NCBI GenBank assembly: GCA_942486035.1
Contig: CALNXK010000009.1
Location: forward strand, 602,001-666,000
DNA: 64,000 nt
Direction: 5' to 3'
Source of the DNA: Porites lobata
Taxonomy: Eukaryota; Cnidaria; Anthozoa; Scleractinia; Poritidae
A model generated the notes under the pieces. The model saw only the letters and a program-made list of their open reading frames with translations, was not told the origin of the DNA and made no database searches. Position numbers and translations under genes: made by a program. The first letter of the stretch is position 1. Every line of letters begins with the position of its first letter. Below, piece after piece: positions 22,401 to 33,400 of the stretch.

Positions 22401-23735
22401 AATTTTTACAAATCATTTTGTAACATTTAGAAGAAAAAGACCTTAAATACACTGCGTCAGTTTTCTTTAAATTTGAAAGCTTGTCCCTAACTTTTTAGGT
22501 ATTAAAGATTAAAAGTAGAGTAAAAAGAACAAAAAGTGTGGAAAGCAGTTTATTGCCGAGCTTTGCATAAGTTCTTAAAATGTTACCTAAAGAGTGATTA
22601 TTGAAAGCAGCCACAATCTTAGGACTCAAAAGTGCCTCCAGCCTGTTTTTCAGTCCCTCGAGGAGTCGGCGCCTTTGTGCATAATCAGGGACATCTTGTA
22701 ACACTGTCTAAAGAAAAGAGGATTGCAATAAAATAGTAAGCTATTCATAGAACATATGGTTCATTATTCTATCTATAAAACACTGACCAACTCCTAATTT
22801 CTCCTCAGAAGACAACAAAGGAGATGGCAAGGAATGTCTGTGATTCAACTGTAAATGAAATAAATTAAAGAAAAAAAATCAATTAATTGATTTATGATTA
22901 ATGTTAATAATAATATTCATACTTACTAAACTCCTGTGCATTCCTTCAAGTTTTGCAGCTATCTAAAATGATCAAGACCAACAAATAATTATTATGTGAG
23001 CAAGGTAAGTATTCTTCTCAGTAAATGCTGTTTAGTAAAATGAGGGTTAGCTGTAAGGCAGAAGTTCATTTTGTTCAGCCCCTTCAGTATCAGCTTATGA
23101 TGTATATGAACACTTAAGGCTACAGTTACACAAGTTTACAGTTTATGATTTACATCTAAACTTACAGCTTTAATGTCTCCTGATTCAAACACTTTATCTA
23201 CATCAGAAGAGAGAACCGTCCAGTTATCTGCTTCCTGAAATTTACACATTTTGAAGAAGACTTTAGTTCATAAGTTATTCAATAAGCGTATCATTTTAAG
23301 GGTGTATACCAGGATGGCACTAGGGGATGGGGTGGCACTGGTGAAGTAGAGAAAAAGAGCCTCCTTCTGCACTAAAAATTAGAGATATCAATGTCTCATC
23401 ATTTCTAAGGGGTATAAAATGGTTCCTCGAAAAACAAGAGTCTCAGAAAATTTGGGCCTGATCTTGAAATCTCCGGAAGCGTTTGTGTTAGGTCTCGAAG
23501 TTTCGTTTCTGGGTAATTTTCCATCTCTGAGTCTCGGCTTTTTTTTAAGTCTCCGTCTTGAATTTTGAAACCCGGGTCTTGTAGTTTGACAAAGTCTCAA
23601 ATTTACAACTCTGTACCCCTGTTTCTACATTGGTGGGGTACAAAGAAATACACAACCCTTCCCTTAACCATAAAGATACCCTTAACTGTACGATTTCAAA
23701 CCCAACAATTGGGTTTTACGCCGCAAACACCAACA

Positions 23736-23767
<32 letters not shown>

Positions 23768-26700
23768 AACGTTTAGTACATGAGCCCCTGGCTCGGGAGA
23801 TTGGGCAACCACTCCTCACCCTAACGAGCTTAAATAAAATTGATTGAATTTTGATTGATTGATATGTACAACATACCTGTAAAGCTCTTGAAGCATCCTG
23901 CATTCTTGATTTCACTGTATCAATTTCAACTAACATCTTCATTGACTGCGCAGTATTTTCCTCAACCTGCAAAATGTTATTATTATTAATAACAGGTATC
24001 ATTAATTTATGTCACAAAGAAAAATAAAAATTAATTATGGTTAAATAACTGAATGTTAAAAATATCACAAGCAAAGAAATCATCATTTTTACCACTCTGA
24101 TGTCCTCTTTCACTAAAGTCATTTGTTCTTTTAAGAGAGAAGCATCATGGCGTATATTCTCAATCTCCCTCAAAACTCTATGAAGAAATTTTTTTGTAAA
24201 ATATTTAAGGTAAACATCATATAATTTGTAATGTTGCAGTTCAGAACATTTATTTCAGAAATAATTTCCTTGGTTTACATAAAAAAGTAGCCTGTTCACA
24301 GACCCTCTAGTTTCTCTTTAGGGATCATTGGGTGGCATATGAAAGTAACAACTGCGTGGACAGGCTAGCAAAAAAAAAAACTAGGTAGCTGTATCTGTGT
24401 TGAAACACTTGTTTCTCCATCACCGGAGTCACTTTAATAATAAAAGTCTGTCTGTTCTTTGAATTGCTTGAATTAATATAGACGTAAGGGTATTATGGAA
24501 GATGTTAAGATGAAGGTTAGGGTTCGAATTACTGGACCTTTGAGCTTCTGCACACCTGGAAATTTAACCCTCTACATGCAGATAACTATACTATCAAAAT
24601 TAACATATAATTTTGGAACAGCATATTGCATTGCTACAACCACAACAAAATGTTAATGCAATGTTTGGAATGTACCTTGGAATATTATTCACTGTTTGAT
24701 TACTAGTTTCCTCCAAAGCATTGTTCACTTCCTATAAAACATAAATCAATGTTGATGATGTATATATAAATAAAATAACGGAGAAATACTGGTACTTCAA
24801 AATAGTTCATTCAAAGAACAGAGACAACTATCAGCTTATATCTTATCATTTTAAACTTGACAAAGACCAAATTAAAGTGCATTCAAAATGTTAGTTTTTT
24901 TTTAACCTGTAATTTTTCCCACAGAATCTCATGGCTAATTCAGAAGTATAAAGATCAGCTGAAAATGTATGGTACAATTTATTCAACTTTTAATCATCTA
25001 GGAGTGACTAGTATCTTAAGAATATTAGATAAATATTTATTCTTGTACGGCACCATTGAACTCATCACCAATAGATGAGCTTGGGCACTGTTGCCTACAA
25101 AGTTGGTGGAACCGGGCAATGCTCTAGCACGAGGAAGGAGGTATCCATGGCAACCCTGCTAGCAGCCCCCACCAGGCACCGTCACACTGGACTGTTCAGT
25201 GGAATACTTACTAACCAATACATACTTGACCCTGAACTGAGGGCAGGAGGGTTGGGAAAAAAACACAGCACAAAAAATGGCAAGCACGCAACAAAGCTAT
25301 AGCAAAGACACTTTGTGACGAACTGCAAGTAAGCAACTGCATATACAAGTCATGAGGTGTCCCTTCTAAAGGCATCAGGCCAGCCCCAACATTGTTGGGA
25401 AAACTGCTGACCAGCATTGCTTTGAGGTTAATGTTGCCTAAATCACATTTAACCTCATGAAAGAGATAATAACTTTTAGATAATCTACATGCAAAAGCAT
25501 GAAGGCATGTTCCTCTAAGGACAGACTGGGTTCTGCAGCCCTGGAAACTGGCTTGAAATTTTAACTCCTAAAAGTGCCACTTCCTTTAACAATATTATTG
25601 TTCAAAAATCTCAGTGACCAATGTATTTTCTGTAAAATATTGAAAGACCTAGGCCTGCTTATAATCCTAAAGATTACCAGTTGTTATTATTTTGTTAATT
25701 TTTCAAAGCCTGAACACCAGTTTGCTAGCTTGAAATGTTTAATCTGGATGCAAATGTTTAATCTGGATGCAACCAGCATATATACCAGCATATACCTTGA
25801 AGTTTTGATGAATTCTCCTAATTTACTGTAAATTCTAAATATGAAGGATTTGGGAGTAATCAAAGTGAAGTGCTGCTCATACCAGTAGTTTTTCTAAACA
25901 AACCTGAATAAAAAGCTGTAACTTCATGACCAAGTTAGATGCATGAGTCTGGAAAACAAATATGAAAAAGGATGGGTGATTTCAAGGCATTCATCCACGT
26001 TCAGTAATGTGTACATTAAGCAGACACCTAGCTCACTTCACAGAAAGTATGTGGAAAAAAGTTTTAGGATTCACTGAAGTCAAGTCTGCCTAACATAGTG
26101 TGTATATTAGCTTTAATTACACATTGTCATCCAAGAGGGTATATCACAGGAAAAAAAAAACGGATTCCCATTTTTGAATATTTTTGGGTATTTAAAGAAT
26201 ACCCATAAAAATCCCAAATTTGGCAAAGTGAGACAAGTCCCAACCAGGGAATTCCCAACCAAGTTCCCAGATTGGGACTTGTCTCACTCTACCAAATTTG
26301 GGATTTTTGTGGGTACTCTTTAAATATCCAAAAATATCCAAAAATGGGAATCTGTTATTTTTTCCTGTGTATATTTCAGAGGAAACAAGGTGCACTTTGA
26401 GTATCAATGTATTTAGCAGAAAAGTACTTTTGGGGACACTACTTTTACATCTCCTACTGGAGATGGGACCACCATTTAAAAAAGTCACTGCGGAGAAAAG
26501 GCAGTGCCTCCATTTCTCAGTTATTTTAAGACCCTGAATATTGTTCTGGCCCCGGGAAACGAACCCAAAATTAGCTCAACCAAATGAGCTAATCTTGCTG
26601 TGGTTAAAAAACAAAACAAACAAGACCCCTCTTCCCTCCTCACTCAACAAAGTTGGCTTGTTTGTCTTTTGGGGGGAGGGAAGGCTTTCTCTTCACGGAG

Positions 26701-27262
26701 ATGCAATAATCCACTAATTTCCAACAAGCATTAAAAAAGCAAGATTGATGATAGTCTTTCCTGGTCTTTAAATATTATTTAGGAACTCTCAGACAACGAC
26801 TAAATAACCACTTCCTCTTGGGTATTGTGCAATAGCTCATATGCTCTGGCTGCTAAGCCAACCAAAACTCTGACATTTAATCATACATTAATTCAGTTTT
26901 TGATACATATGTCATTCAGATGCACTGCATTTTTAAACAGTAGGGTAGCTATTAAGCTTTCGAAGTATAAATTATTACCTAATAATAAGGGGAGTATGAG
27001 TTTTTTAGAAAGCCTATTCGCGTTATTTATGTTTTATATATTTAGAAGTCTAAAGCTGTAAATTGCGGGAGATTGCAGATCTATTAATGGTCATTAATGG
27101 CGACAGCTACTGTGTACTGACACGTTGCACCTTGTCCTGTTAAATTAATTTACAGTAAATAAAACTTACATCAACTGGGGTTCGATCATCACGGATTCTC
27201 AGCGCCGAATTAACCCATTCTTTAACATCAAAATTATCGTCGGAAAACTTGGAAAAATCCAT
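10438..27262 (-). CDS. COG7: COG7, conserved oligomeric Golgi complex subunit 7, complete
   Basis: COG7 is a subunit of lobe B of the COG tethering complex, which recycles glycosylation enzymes within the Golgi. The gene has 23 exons. In coding order: 27170-27262, 25904-25948, 24676-24731, 24093-24177, 23877-23966, 23166-23234, 22927-22962, 22587-22707, 21781-21863, 20997-21107, 20048-20206, 19479-19530, 19044-19171, 18452-18526, 17774-17839, 16596-16758, 15543-15749, 14620-14753, 13939-14028, 12289-12403, 11562-11696, 10746-10836, 10438-10516. The sum is 2283 bases, 760 residues plus stop, close to the 770 of human. The N-terminus [20 protein letters not shown] is near-identical to human. 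Other anchors are [41 protein letters not shown] and the C-terminal AGIRSIR. Coiled-coil-like helices dominate the first 150 residues. Exon 9 ends at a GC donor. The start lies 208 bases from divergent EXOSC2. Confidence 0.97.
11868..12112 (+). repeat. tRNA-derived SINE copy in COG7 intron
   Basis: The head GATTAGCTCAGTCGGTTGGG and the B box GAGTTCAAACCCC (11921-11933) are well preserved. The body after it is more diverged (CAACTGAGAAAAAAGTGCTG, then a variant tail). It lies in the intron between COG7 exons 20 and 21, inserted antisense to the gene. Confidence 0.8.
12600..13000. repeat. Diverged tandem repeat, period about 100-120 bp
   Basis: Three recognisable units begin near 12600, 12797 and 12912, and a partial unit lies at about 12728-12790. 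Shared landmarks are a Y-rich TTCATCCACAGACCCAAA-like start, AACCACCTTGYGCAGCACAATA, and GTGYYCAGTAGCTTTYAAYT. It lies in the COG7 intron between exons 19 and 20. Confidence 0.65.
13276..13793. repeat. Nested direct and inverted repeats in a COG7 intron
   Basis: AGCTTTAGTTTACAATTCAT (from 13577) is the inverse of ATGAATTGTAAACTAAAGCT (ending 13342). The segment TTCGATTGACCCTATTCTG occurs directly at both ends (about 13297 and 13773). This suggests a composite or nested insertion. Confidence 0.65.
14268..14480 (-). repeat. tRNA-derived SINE, minus orientation
   Basis: Read on the minus strand it begins GGAGGATTAGCTCAGTCGGT at 14479 with a B box GGTACGATTGTC. The body follows (ACTCAGATTCTTAAAAATAC, GATCATC, GGAGACG). 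It lies in a COG7 intron, in the same sense as the gene. Confidence 0.8.
18590..18655. repeat. CAT/ATC trinucleotide microsatellite
   Basis: An imperfect array of CAT triplets with ACC and CGT interruptions, in a COG7 intron. A looser ATCATC/ACC-rich patch follows at 18834-18930. Confidence 0.85.
19585..19712. repeat. 128-bp MITE with 26-bp terminal inverted repeats
   Basis: AGAGAGGTTTTCACTTGACT... at the left end is inverted as ...AGTCAAGTGAAAACCGCTCT at the right end, with one mismatch over about 24 bases (GACTGTCG/CGACAGTC inside). The core is GGTTTT repeats. It lies in COG7 intron 12. Confidence 0.85.
26141..26374. repeat. 234-bp long foldback element in COG7 intron 1
   Basis: ATATCACAGGAAAAA at the left end pairs with TTTTTTCCTGTGTATAT at the right end. 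Inner segments CCCAAATTTGGCAAAGTGAG and ACAAGTCCCAA pair with their inverses (TTGGGACTTGTCTCACTC, CCAAATTTGGG). The arms are about 110 bases and the loop is very short. Confidence 0.85.
26424..26600 (-). repeat. tRNA-derived SINE, minus orientation, diverged head
   Basis: On the minus strand the head AAGATTAGCTCATTTGGTTG (from about 26595) is degraded and the B-box region is weak (GGGTTCGTTTCCC). The body ACTGAGAAATGGAGGCACTG and tail GGAGATGTAAAA match the family. It lies in COG7 intron 1, next to the 26141-26374 foldback. Confidence 0.75.
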
Positions 27263-27470
27263 GTCATTGTCAATTGCAAAAAATAAAACAAAACAAAAAC
27301 AACTTAGTTATTTGCCGCCATGTTGAATTATGGAAGTTCTCCGCTGTTCTTTGCGAACGAGGACGCCTATTGGCTCAACCCAGTCTTCGGCCGCGCGCAA
27401 TTTTAAGATGGCGGTCGCTTGTAAGGTTCACGTGTGAAGGGCCGTGTGAAGGTTCATTTCGTCGGAAAGC
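27263..27470. promoter_or_regulatory. Divergent promoter of COG7 and EXOSC2
   Basis: This 208-bp gap separates two start codons that point away from each other, so both promoters must lie within it unless untranslated exons extend past it. It is rich in CpG around 27345-27435 compared with the surrounding introns. It contains two YY1-type motifs in opposite orientation: GCCGCCATGTTG (27314-27325) facing COG7 and AAGATGGCGG (27405-27414) facing EXOSC2. An inverted CCAAT box, ATTGG (27369-27373), lies midway, and a CACGTG E-box is near 27430. No TATA box is seen. Confidence 0.75.
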
Positions 27471-30400
27471 ATGTCTGTAGATGTTAGATTACCCAAGAAA
27501 AGAAAGAAAATCGAATCTTTAGTTGGATTAGAGCCGAAACACATTGTTTCTCCAGGAGATGTTATAACAGAGGATACTGGATATATGAGGTTGGGGAAAC
27601 ATAACCCGTCTGTCCAAAACCGTTCACAATGTTTTCACAGTTATACATTTACAGTGTATATCGTGGTAGGAAATCGAAGCAACACTGTAAGGAAAAGAGA
27701 ATAATCTATTTTTATTATAACTCACTGATCTAGGGGTCATGGCACCTATGTTGATGGAGATAAATTGATAGCCTCAGTTGCTGGAGTTGTTGAGAGAGTG
27801 AACAAGCTTATCTGCGTACGACCATTTAAAACAAGGTACATATAGGTGTTTCAAAGCAGTGCTCTCAGAACATTTCTGAGGAACCTAAAAGCTCTACATC
27901 TGTGAACAGACCCTTTCCTAAAACAACAACAAAGTGTAATTTGTTTTATCATTGAGATATTGCATTCAAGTTACACCTCCAGTTGAAGGAGCCTAAAGGA
28001 AAAAAACCTTAGTGACTTTAATCAAGCTGACTACCCAATTCTATTTTTGGAAACACACCTTTAGTCTATACAAGACCACGATTTCATGTCTATTAAAAAT
28101 TTTTGAAGTTGTATAATGTACCTGCAAAAAGTGACTGTTGAAGTGATGTCGTACATGTAGTTTGGATAATTTTGTGCTCTGGAATTTCCTATCGTCTCAA
28201 GGTTAGCACAATATTGAAATTTCCCATGCATCACAATTGCACGAAATGCCCTAAATAAGGTATTTTTCCCCTGACAGGTACAATGGAGAAGTAGGGGATG
28301 TTGTTGTTGGTAGAATTACAGAGGTGAGAAAAAAATTTCTTAATTTTGCATCATGTGCTACTGACCTAGTAAATAACTATTTCCTAATTTTCAACCTCCT
28401 TTTTATAACTCACCATCATGTCAACAATGTTGGGATGATAGTAAGGTTCTGTTTCATATTGCCATATATTTTACTGTTACTGGGGTTAAAAAATAGCTCA
28501 TTGTACTGAGGACATCCGTTATATAGAGGTTCTTTATATCAAGGTTCCACTGTAATATACATTTTCACAAGAATCTTCCAGCATCTAAATGTGTTATTGT
28601 CTATTTCGATCCTAAATCTTATCAAAACGCCTGTCTTTACAAAACTGCACTTAGTCCTAGACTGCTGCGTTTTCAAACCAGCAAGGCTATGTGGCATTTG
28701 CAGCGATGGGGAATGGAGTCATTTTTTATGAAGGTTCTCCATTGAATCTGAAGACTACTCCACGGAACTACAGTTTCTTGAAACAAATTATTTCAGCTGA
28801 TTATGTGGTCTCTGATGCATTTTAATTCTATAAAAGCCCAACTGGAAATTTTAAATTTTGATCAGTGGTTGTGATACATGTGTCGATGACATGCTATACA
28901 AAATGAAGGAGTTACAGGAACCTTAGAAGATCATGATCTGCAAACTTCTACTGGTGAATCCTGCATTTGCAATCAGGCACAGCATAAGAAAGGTCCTTTT
29001 CAGTGGCTTGAAATATATAAACGTGGCTCCGCTCAACAATGACTCGAGAAAGGTTCAGTGATCTGACAGTTATAAACAGCCACAAAACGAGAAGAGACAA
29101 ATTTGATCCTCCCCCCACCCCCCACATCAACGGAGGTGGACACCGGTCCCCACACTTTAAAAAAGTCTCTGTGGACCCTGGGTTTCGCATATGACCAATC
29201 ACCCCACACTGATGATGATTTCTGCTGTGGGAAACACCTGTTTTCAAGGTGACAGTGGACAAATCAATATCCAAATCATGGAGACCTCCCACTTTATGTT
29301 AGACAGGGTTTTTCAGTGAGGGTACTTGTCATACATTGTGTAGCTTTTTTGGATTATGATAATGTTATTAACAACCAGAAATAACCACTCTTTCTCATTA
29401 ATAACTGGGATCCTGCCTCATTTCATTACCCTTTGCATACTTAAACAACAGATACCTGTTTTGTTCTCCAAGGTTGGACAGAAAAGATGGAAAGTGGAAA
29501 CCTTTTCAAGGCTAGACTCTGTTTTGCTACTTTCCTCAGTCAACTTACCTGGTGGAGAGCTGGTAAGGAAAACGCTAAATATCTCACCTGTTCAAAGATT
29601 ACATTTTTTTTCCTTTCAAGTTAGAAATTAGGGCATTTTGGAATCCTTGGGTGCTTACCGATTACGCAAACCATCTGGTTGAAAATTGAACCTTATTGGG
29701 AGAAGAATGTGCCACAAAGTATACCCAAATGCAACTGAAGAGACTAATAAAATTGCATCACTTGAAACACCAACCCATATTTTCCAAAACTTTCTGGGGT
29801 GGAATATAATGGAATGGTGCAAAGCATTTTATGTTGCAATTGAATTTTCTGGTTGGAAAGCACCCCTTCATGAGGAGCCGCATAAAGTCCCTTTACTAAT
29901 TACGCTGAGTGACGGTTGCTATGCTCAATTTCCTGTTATAATTTTACCTCCGATCTCGTGCAGGCTAGCAGGGGTCAGACTGGCTGTCATCGATAGGGAT
30001 TTTCACAGAGGCGATGAAACAATCCTAAATTTCGCAACTGTCTGGTAATATGGTTAAAACAGTATTAGCCGGGGTAAATATAGTCGGCGCGGGTCTATTC
30101 AACTATTCTCCAGATCGGATCATCCCAATCAAGCCATCATTGTATGGAGTATATGTGAATTCTTTTTAGGGTATCCCGGTCGAGAATTTCTGTGTTGATT
30201 CAAACTCATTTCCCTTAGAAGCTTGTTGGTATTTGAAAGAAAATTTTAACAGATCGAACAGGTTAGCAGAGTTCCAAACTGAGATGGCCAGCCTTCCTTC
30301 GTCACATTGGTTCACTTTCAGAAGCGAGGCCATTTCAGCCTTAAATCAGTAGGTTTACCTTGCGACACATTAATTCTGTGTTTTTTTTTATGACTTGCTT

Positions 30401-33400
30401 AATCGTAAGAAGACACCTTGAAGGTAAGGACAATGTTCGATTTTTTTCCTTTAATTTATTTATTTCTGCCTCGAATATATATCGCCTAAAACCTCCTAAA
30501 TGCCCGCCAAATTTAATGTGGCGCGCTCGGGAGTGATCGTACAGTGTTTAGGAAGAAACAGGCCCAGCACAACTTCCACTGGAGGCACTTTTGTGTTACT
30601 GCAAGAAGTACCCTTATAAAGAAGTTGAAAAGCTTTTCCATTATTAATTTCGTCCTACATTTTCTGGATAAACAATGGAATGTGTTGAAAATTGTAGACA
30701 CCCGTGTTTCATAATACACGTACACACTTAGCGGCCAAATTGCTACATATTTTATCTTTTTACCGCTGTTTTGCTTGTTGCCGAAGTTTAAATGCTACAT
30801 CATGATCCAGTGCGATTTATTGTTGTCGTTACACGCTCAGATCTTTAATTTGTTTGAATTAATGAGAAAATTATCTTGTAGTCTGTAATTATGCGTAGTA
30901 TTGCATTGTTGAATGCGTTCACTGCCTATGAAAACAATCGTTTTCCTAGTAGTATATCGGATAGGCCAACTGACTCCCACTGGTGGCAAATTGTGCTACA
31001 AAACCATAAATAAGGGATATTCGAAGTATAAACCTCACAAAAGCTTTTGATTTTGATCAACAACGAAATGAGTGACTAAAACGCGTTAAAAATAACACAT
31101 GCTCGTGTTACAGAGAGGGGGTTGAGTGTTTCTCGTTATTTGTAAGTCTCTGAATCTTAGCAGCTTTCTTTTTCTTTTCTATAATTTTTACCGGGGAATC
31201 GAAAAATGAATTTTAGTTGATTGGTTGCGTCCATCGCGGTTCCCCCCTATTTGTTTTTCAAAAAAAAAAAACACCATTGCAAGAACCTGTACGGTCTCTA
31301 TTATTTTTCATTAACAGCCAGAGAGCTTTAATTCACCGAAACTAAAACAGATTCATAAAATGTACATGGTTCGCGGTATTCTGTACGTGCCTTTTATGTT
31401 GGGTGTGTCGCCTGATTAAAAGCGAGCGATCGGGTGAGTCGCCTTCGCTTAGTGCAAGAAGACTTTGTAAAACGTGTATATTTAATGAATCTTTCTGTAA
31501 AGAACGAGGCGGCCTAGAAAGCTTGAAAAATAGTTTTTGAAACGTCTTGCCAAATATGTTTTTATTTTGTTTGGGGGTTGCTAAAATTGCGTTTCAACTA
31601 GACGCTGTAAAATTCGCAATTAAACTTATTCTTCGGATTCAAAACAATGACCAAAGTTCCGTCTGCACGTGCTCTTTTGGGTGAGTCGCCTGAAAAAGCA
31701 AGCGATCGGGTGTGTCGCCTTCGCTTAGTGCAAGGGAACTTGGTTTTTATTGGTTATGGCTCGCAAGTCCATTTTGAACGAAATAAATGGTTTCAGTCAT
31801 AATTAATGAACATCATATAGGTGACCTTACAAGTTTGTATTATAAGAAAAATATAAGAGCCTTTTTACGCCGCGAACAGGATGAAATAGAAAACTTCACC
31901 GGCCTTTTCTCAAAAAAAGGGAATAGTCCCGCTTTAAATTCTGCTCCCCAGAAAAAGCTACAATGAAAATTAATTTATAGTTTAAATTCAATCAAATTTA
32001 TTTAAATCGCTGCACTTCGTTCATTTGTGGTAAATAAATGCATATTGATTCTGAGGTATCCCCAGTTAGATAATTTGTGCAAAACTCCTCTACACCGCCA
32101 CAAGTTTTCCGAGTGGTGCGCTGTTTCGGAGTGATTTTTATTTCACCAGGTTCTTTTCTTTAGTTGTGTTCGTCTCATCAGCTCAGCTTTATTATTTCTG
32201 TAGTGTCTGCTAAAATGATCCATTGAAAGATATGTCGAATAAAGCTTCAGTAGGAGGTCACGAAAGGAGATTCGCATTTCACCTCAAGTATGATTTCAAG
32301 CTGTCAACGGTCTATGCTTGGCTGAATTTAAACAATGGCTTCCTGGTCAGATGGGGGACAAATTTTCCCCCATATTTCGGTCGCTAAGGCTTGCGGCTCG
32401 CCATGCACCCTTGGCTTTCAGGAGTACACTTTTCAACAGTCTCATACAGAGGCAGTATTTATTAATTTGGTTATGCTGTACTATTGTAACAGGGTTCTGT
32501 ACATTGTTATTGTTATTATGTAAGGACTACTGACTACCCATAATATTTTGTTTGGTCGGTTAGGTGGCCACCTTGGTCCATTTTTCACCTTTCAGACATT
32601 TTTGTCATTTTGGGCATGATCTTACCCTCACATGTACATGTAACTACGAAACCTATCCACATGCCTGGCCACTTGACCACAGCCCCAATGATGACCTATA
32701 AGCCAATGATGCATCTGCTGTGTCATTTTTACATTAAGTTTAGTACACAAAAGAAGGCATTGAAAACTAGGCTTCCCCTAAAAGTGCTGTTACAGTGTAA
32801 ATAGCCAGTGGGCAACAACACTCCACTCTTAGACCCTGATTATATGGAGAAAACCTGTGTTGAGTAGAAGGGTCACCCTCCCCCCCCAGCCAAGTCAACC
32901 CTGACAGTTTATTATATGGAGCCAAAAATGCCTTTGATTTTCTTGTTGATTGTTTTGCCTTGGCTGAGTCAACCCAGCTGGGCAAGCCACGGGTTATGTG
33001 CAGAAAGTTGAGGGGTGACAGGATGCTGATGGGAATGTCCAAGTTAGATGTGACTGTATGCCTTTATCTGTTCTACTGATATTTTTATATCAGGGAACTT
33101 TCATTTATTGTGGCCTGTAGAGGTGGGGTGGAGGGGGTGAGGATGCTGAATGCCCTATTAGATTTGATAGAATGCGGGGGTGAGGGGAGGGTTGAAATAT
33201 TTTGCAGACATGTCCACAGATTTTGCCCTCCTCCCTCCCCCAGGTTATAGTAACTGAAAGCTAACAAGCTTGTATTTATACAGTTATAGGGAGATCAGAA
33301 GACTGCACAAATTTTATGTGTTGACCTTCATTTATTTACTGCTTTTTACTCTGCTCTTTTCTCAGAGAAGACGATCTGCTGAGGATGAGTTAATGATGCG

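Noticed and set aside
29686..30048. 120-codon open frame in EXOSC2 intron 4
   Set aside because: It overlaps a TIR-like element, has no recognisable domain and lies within an intron.
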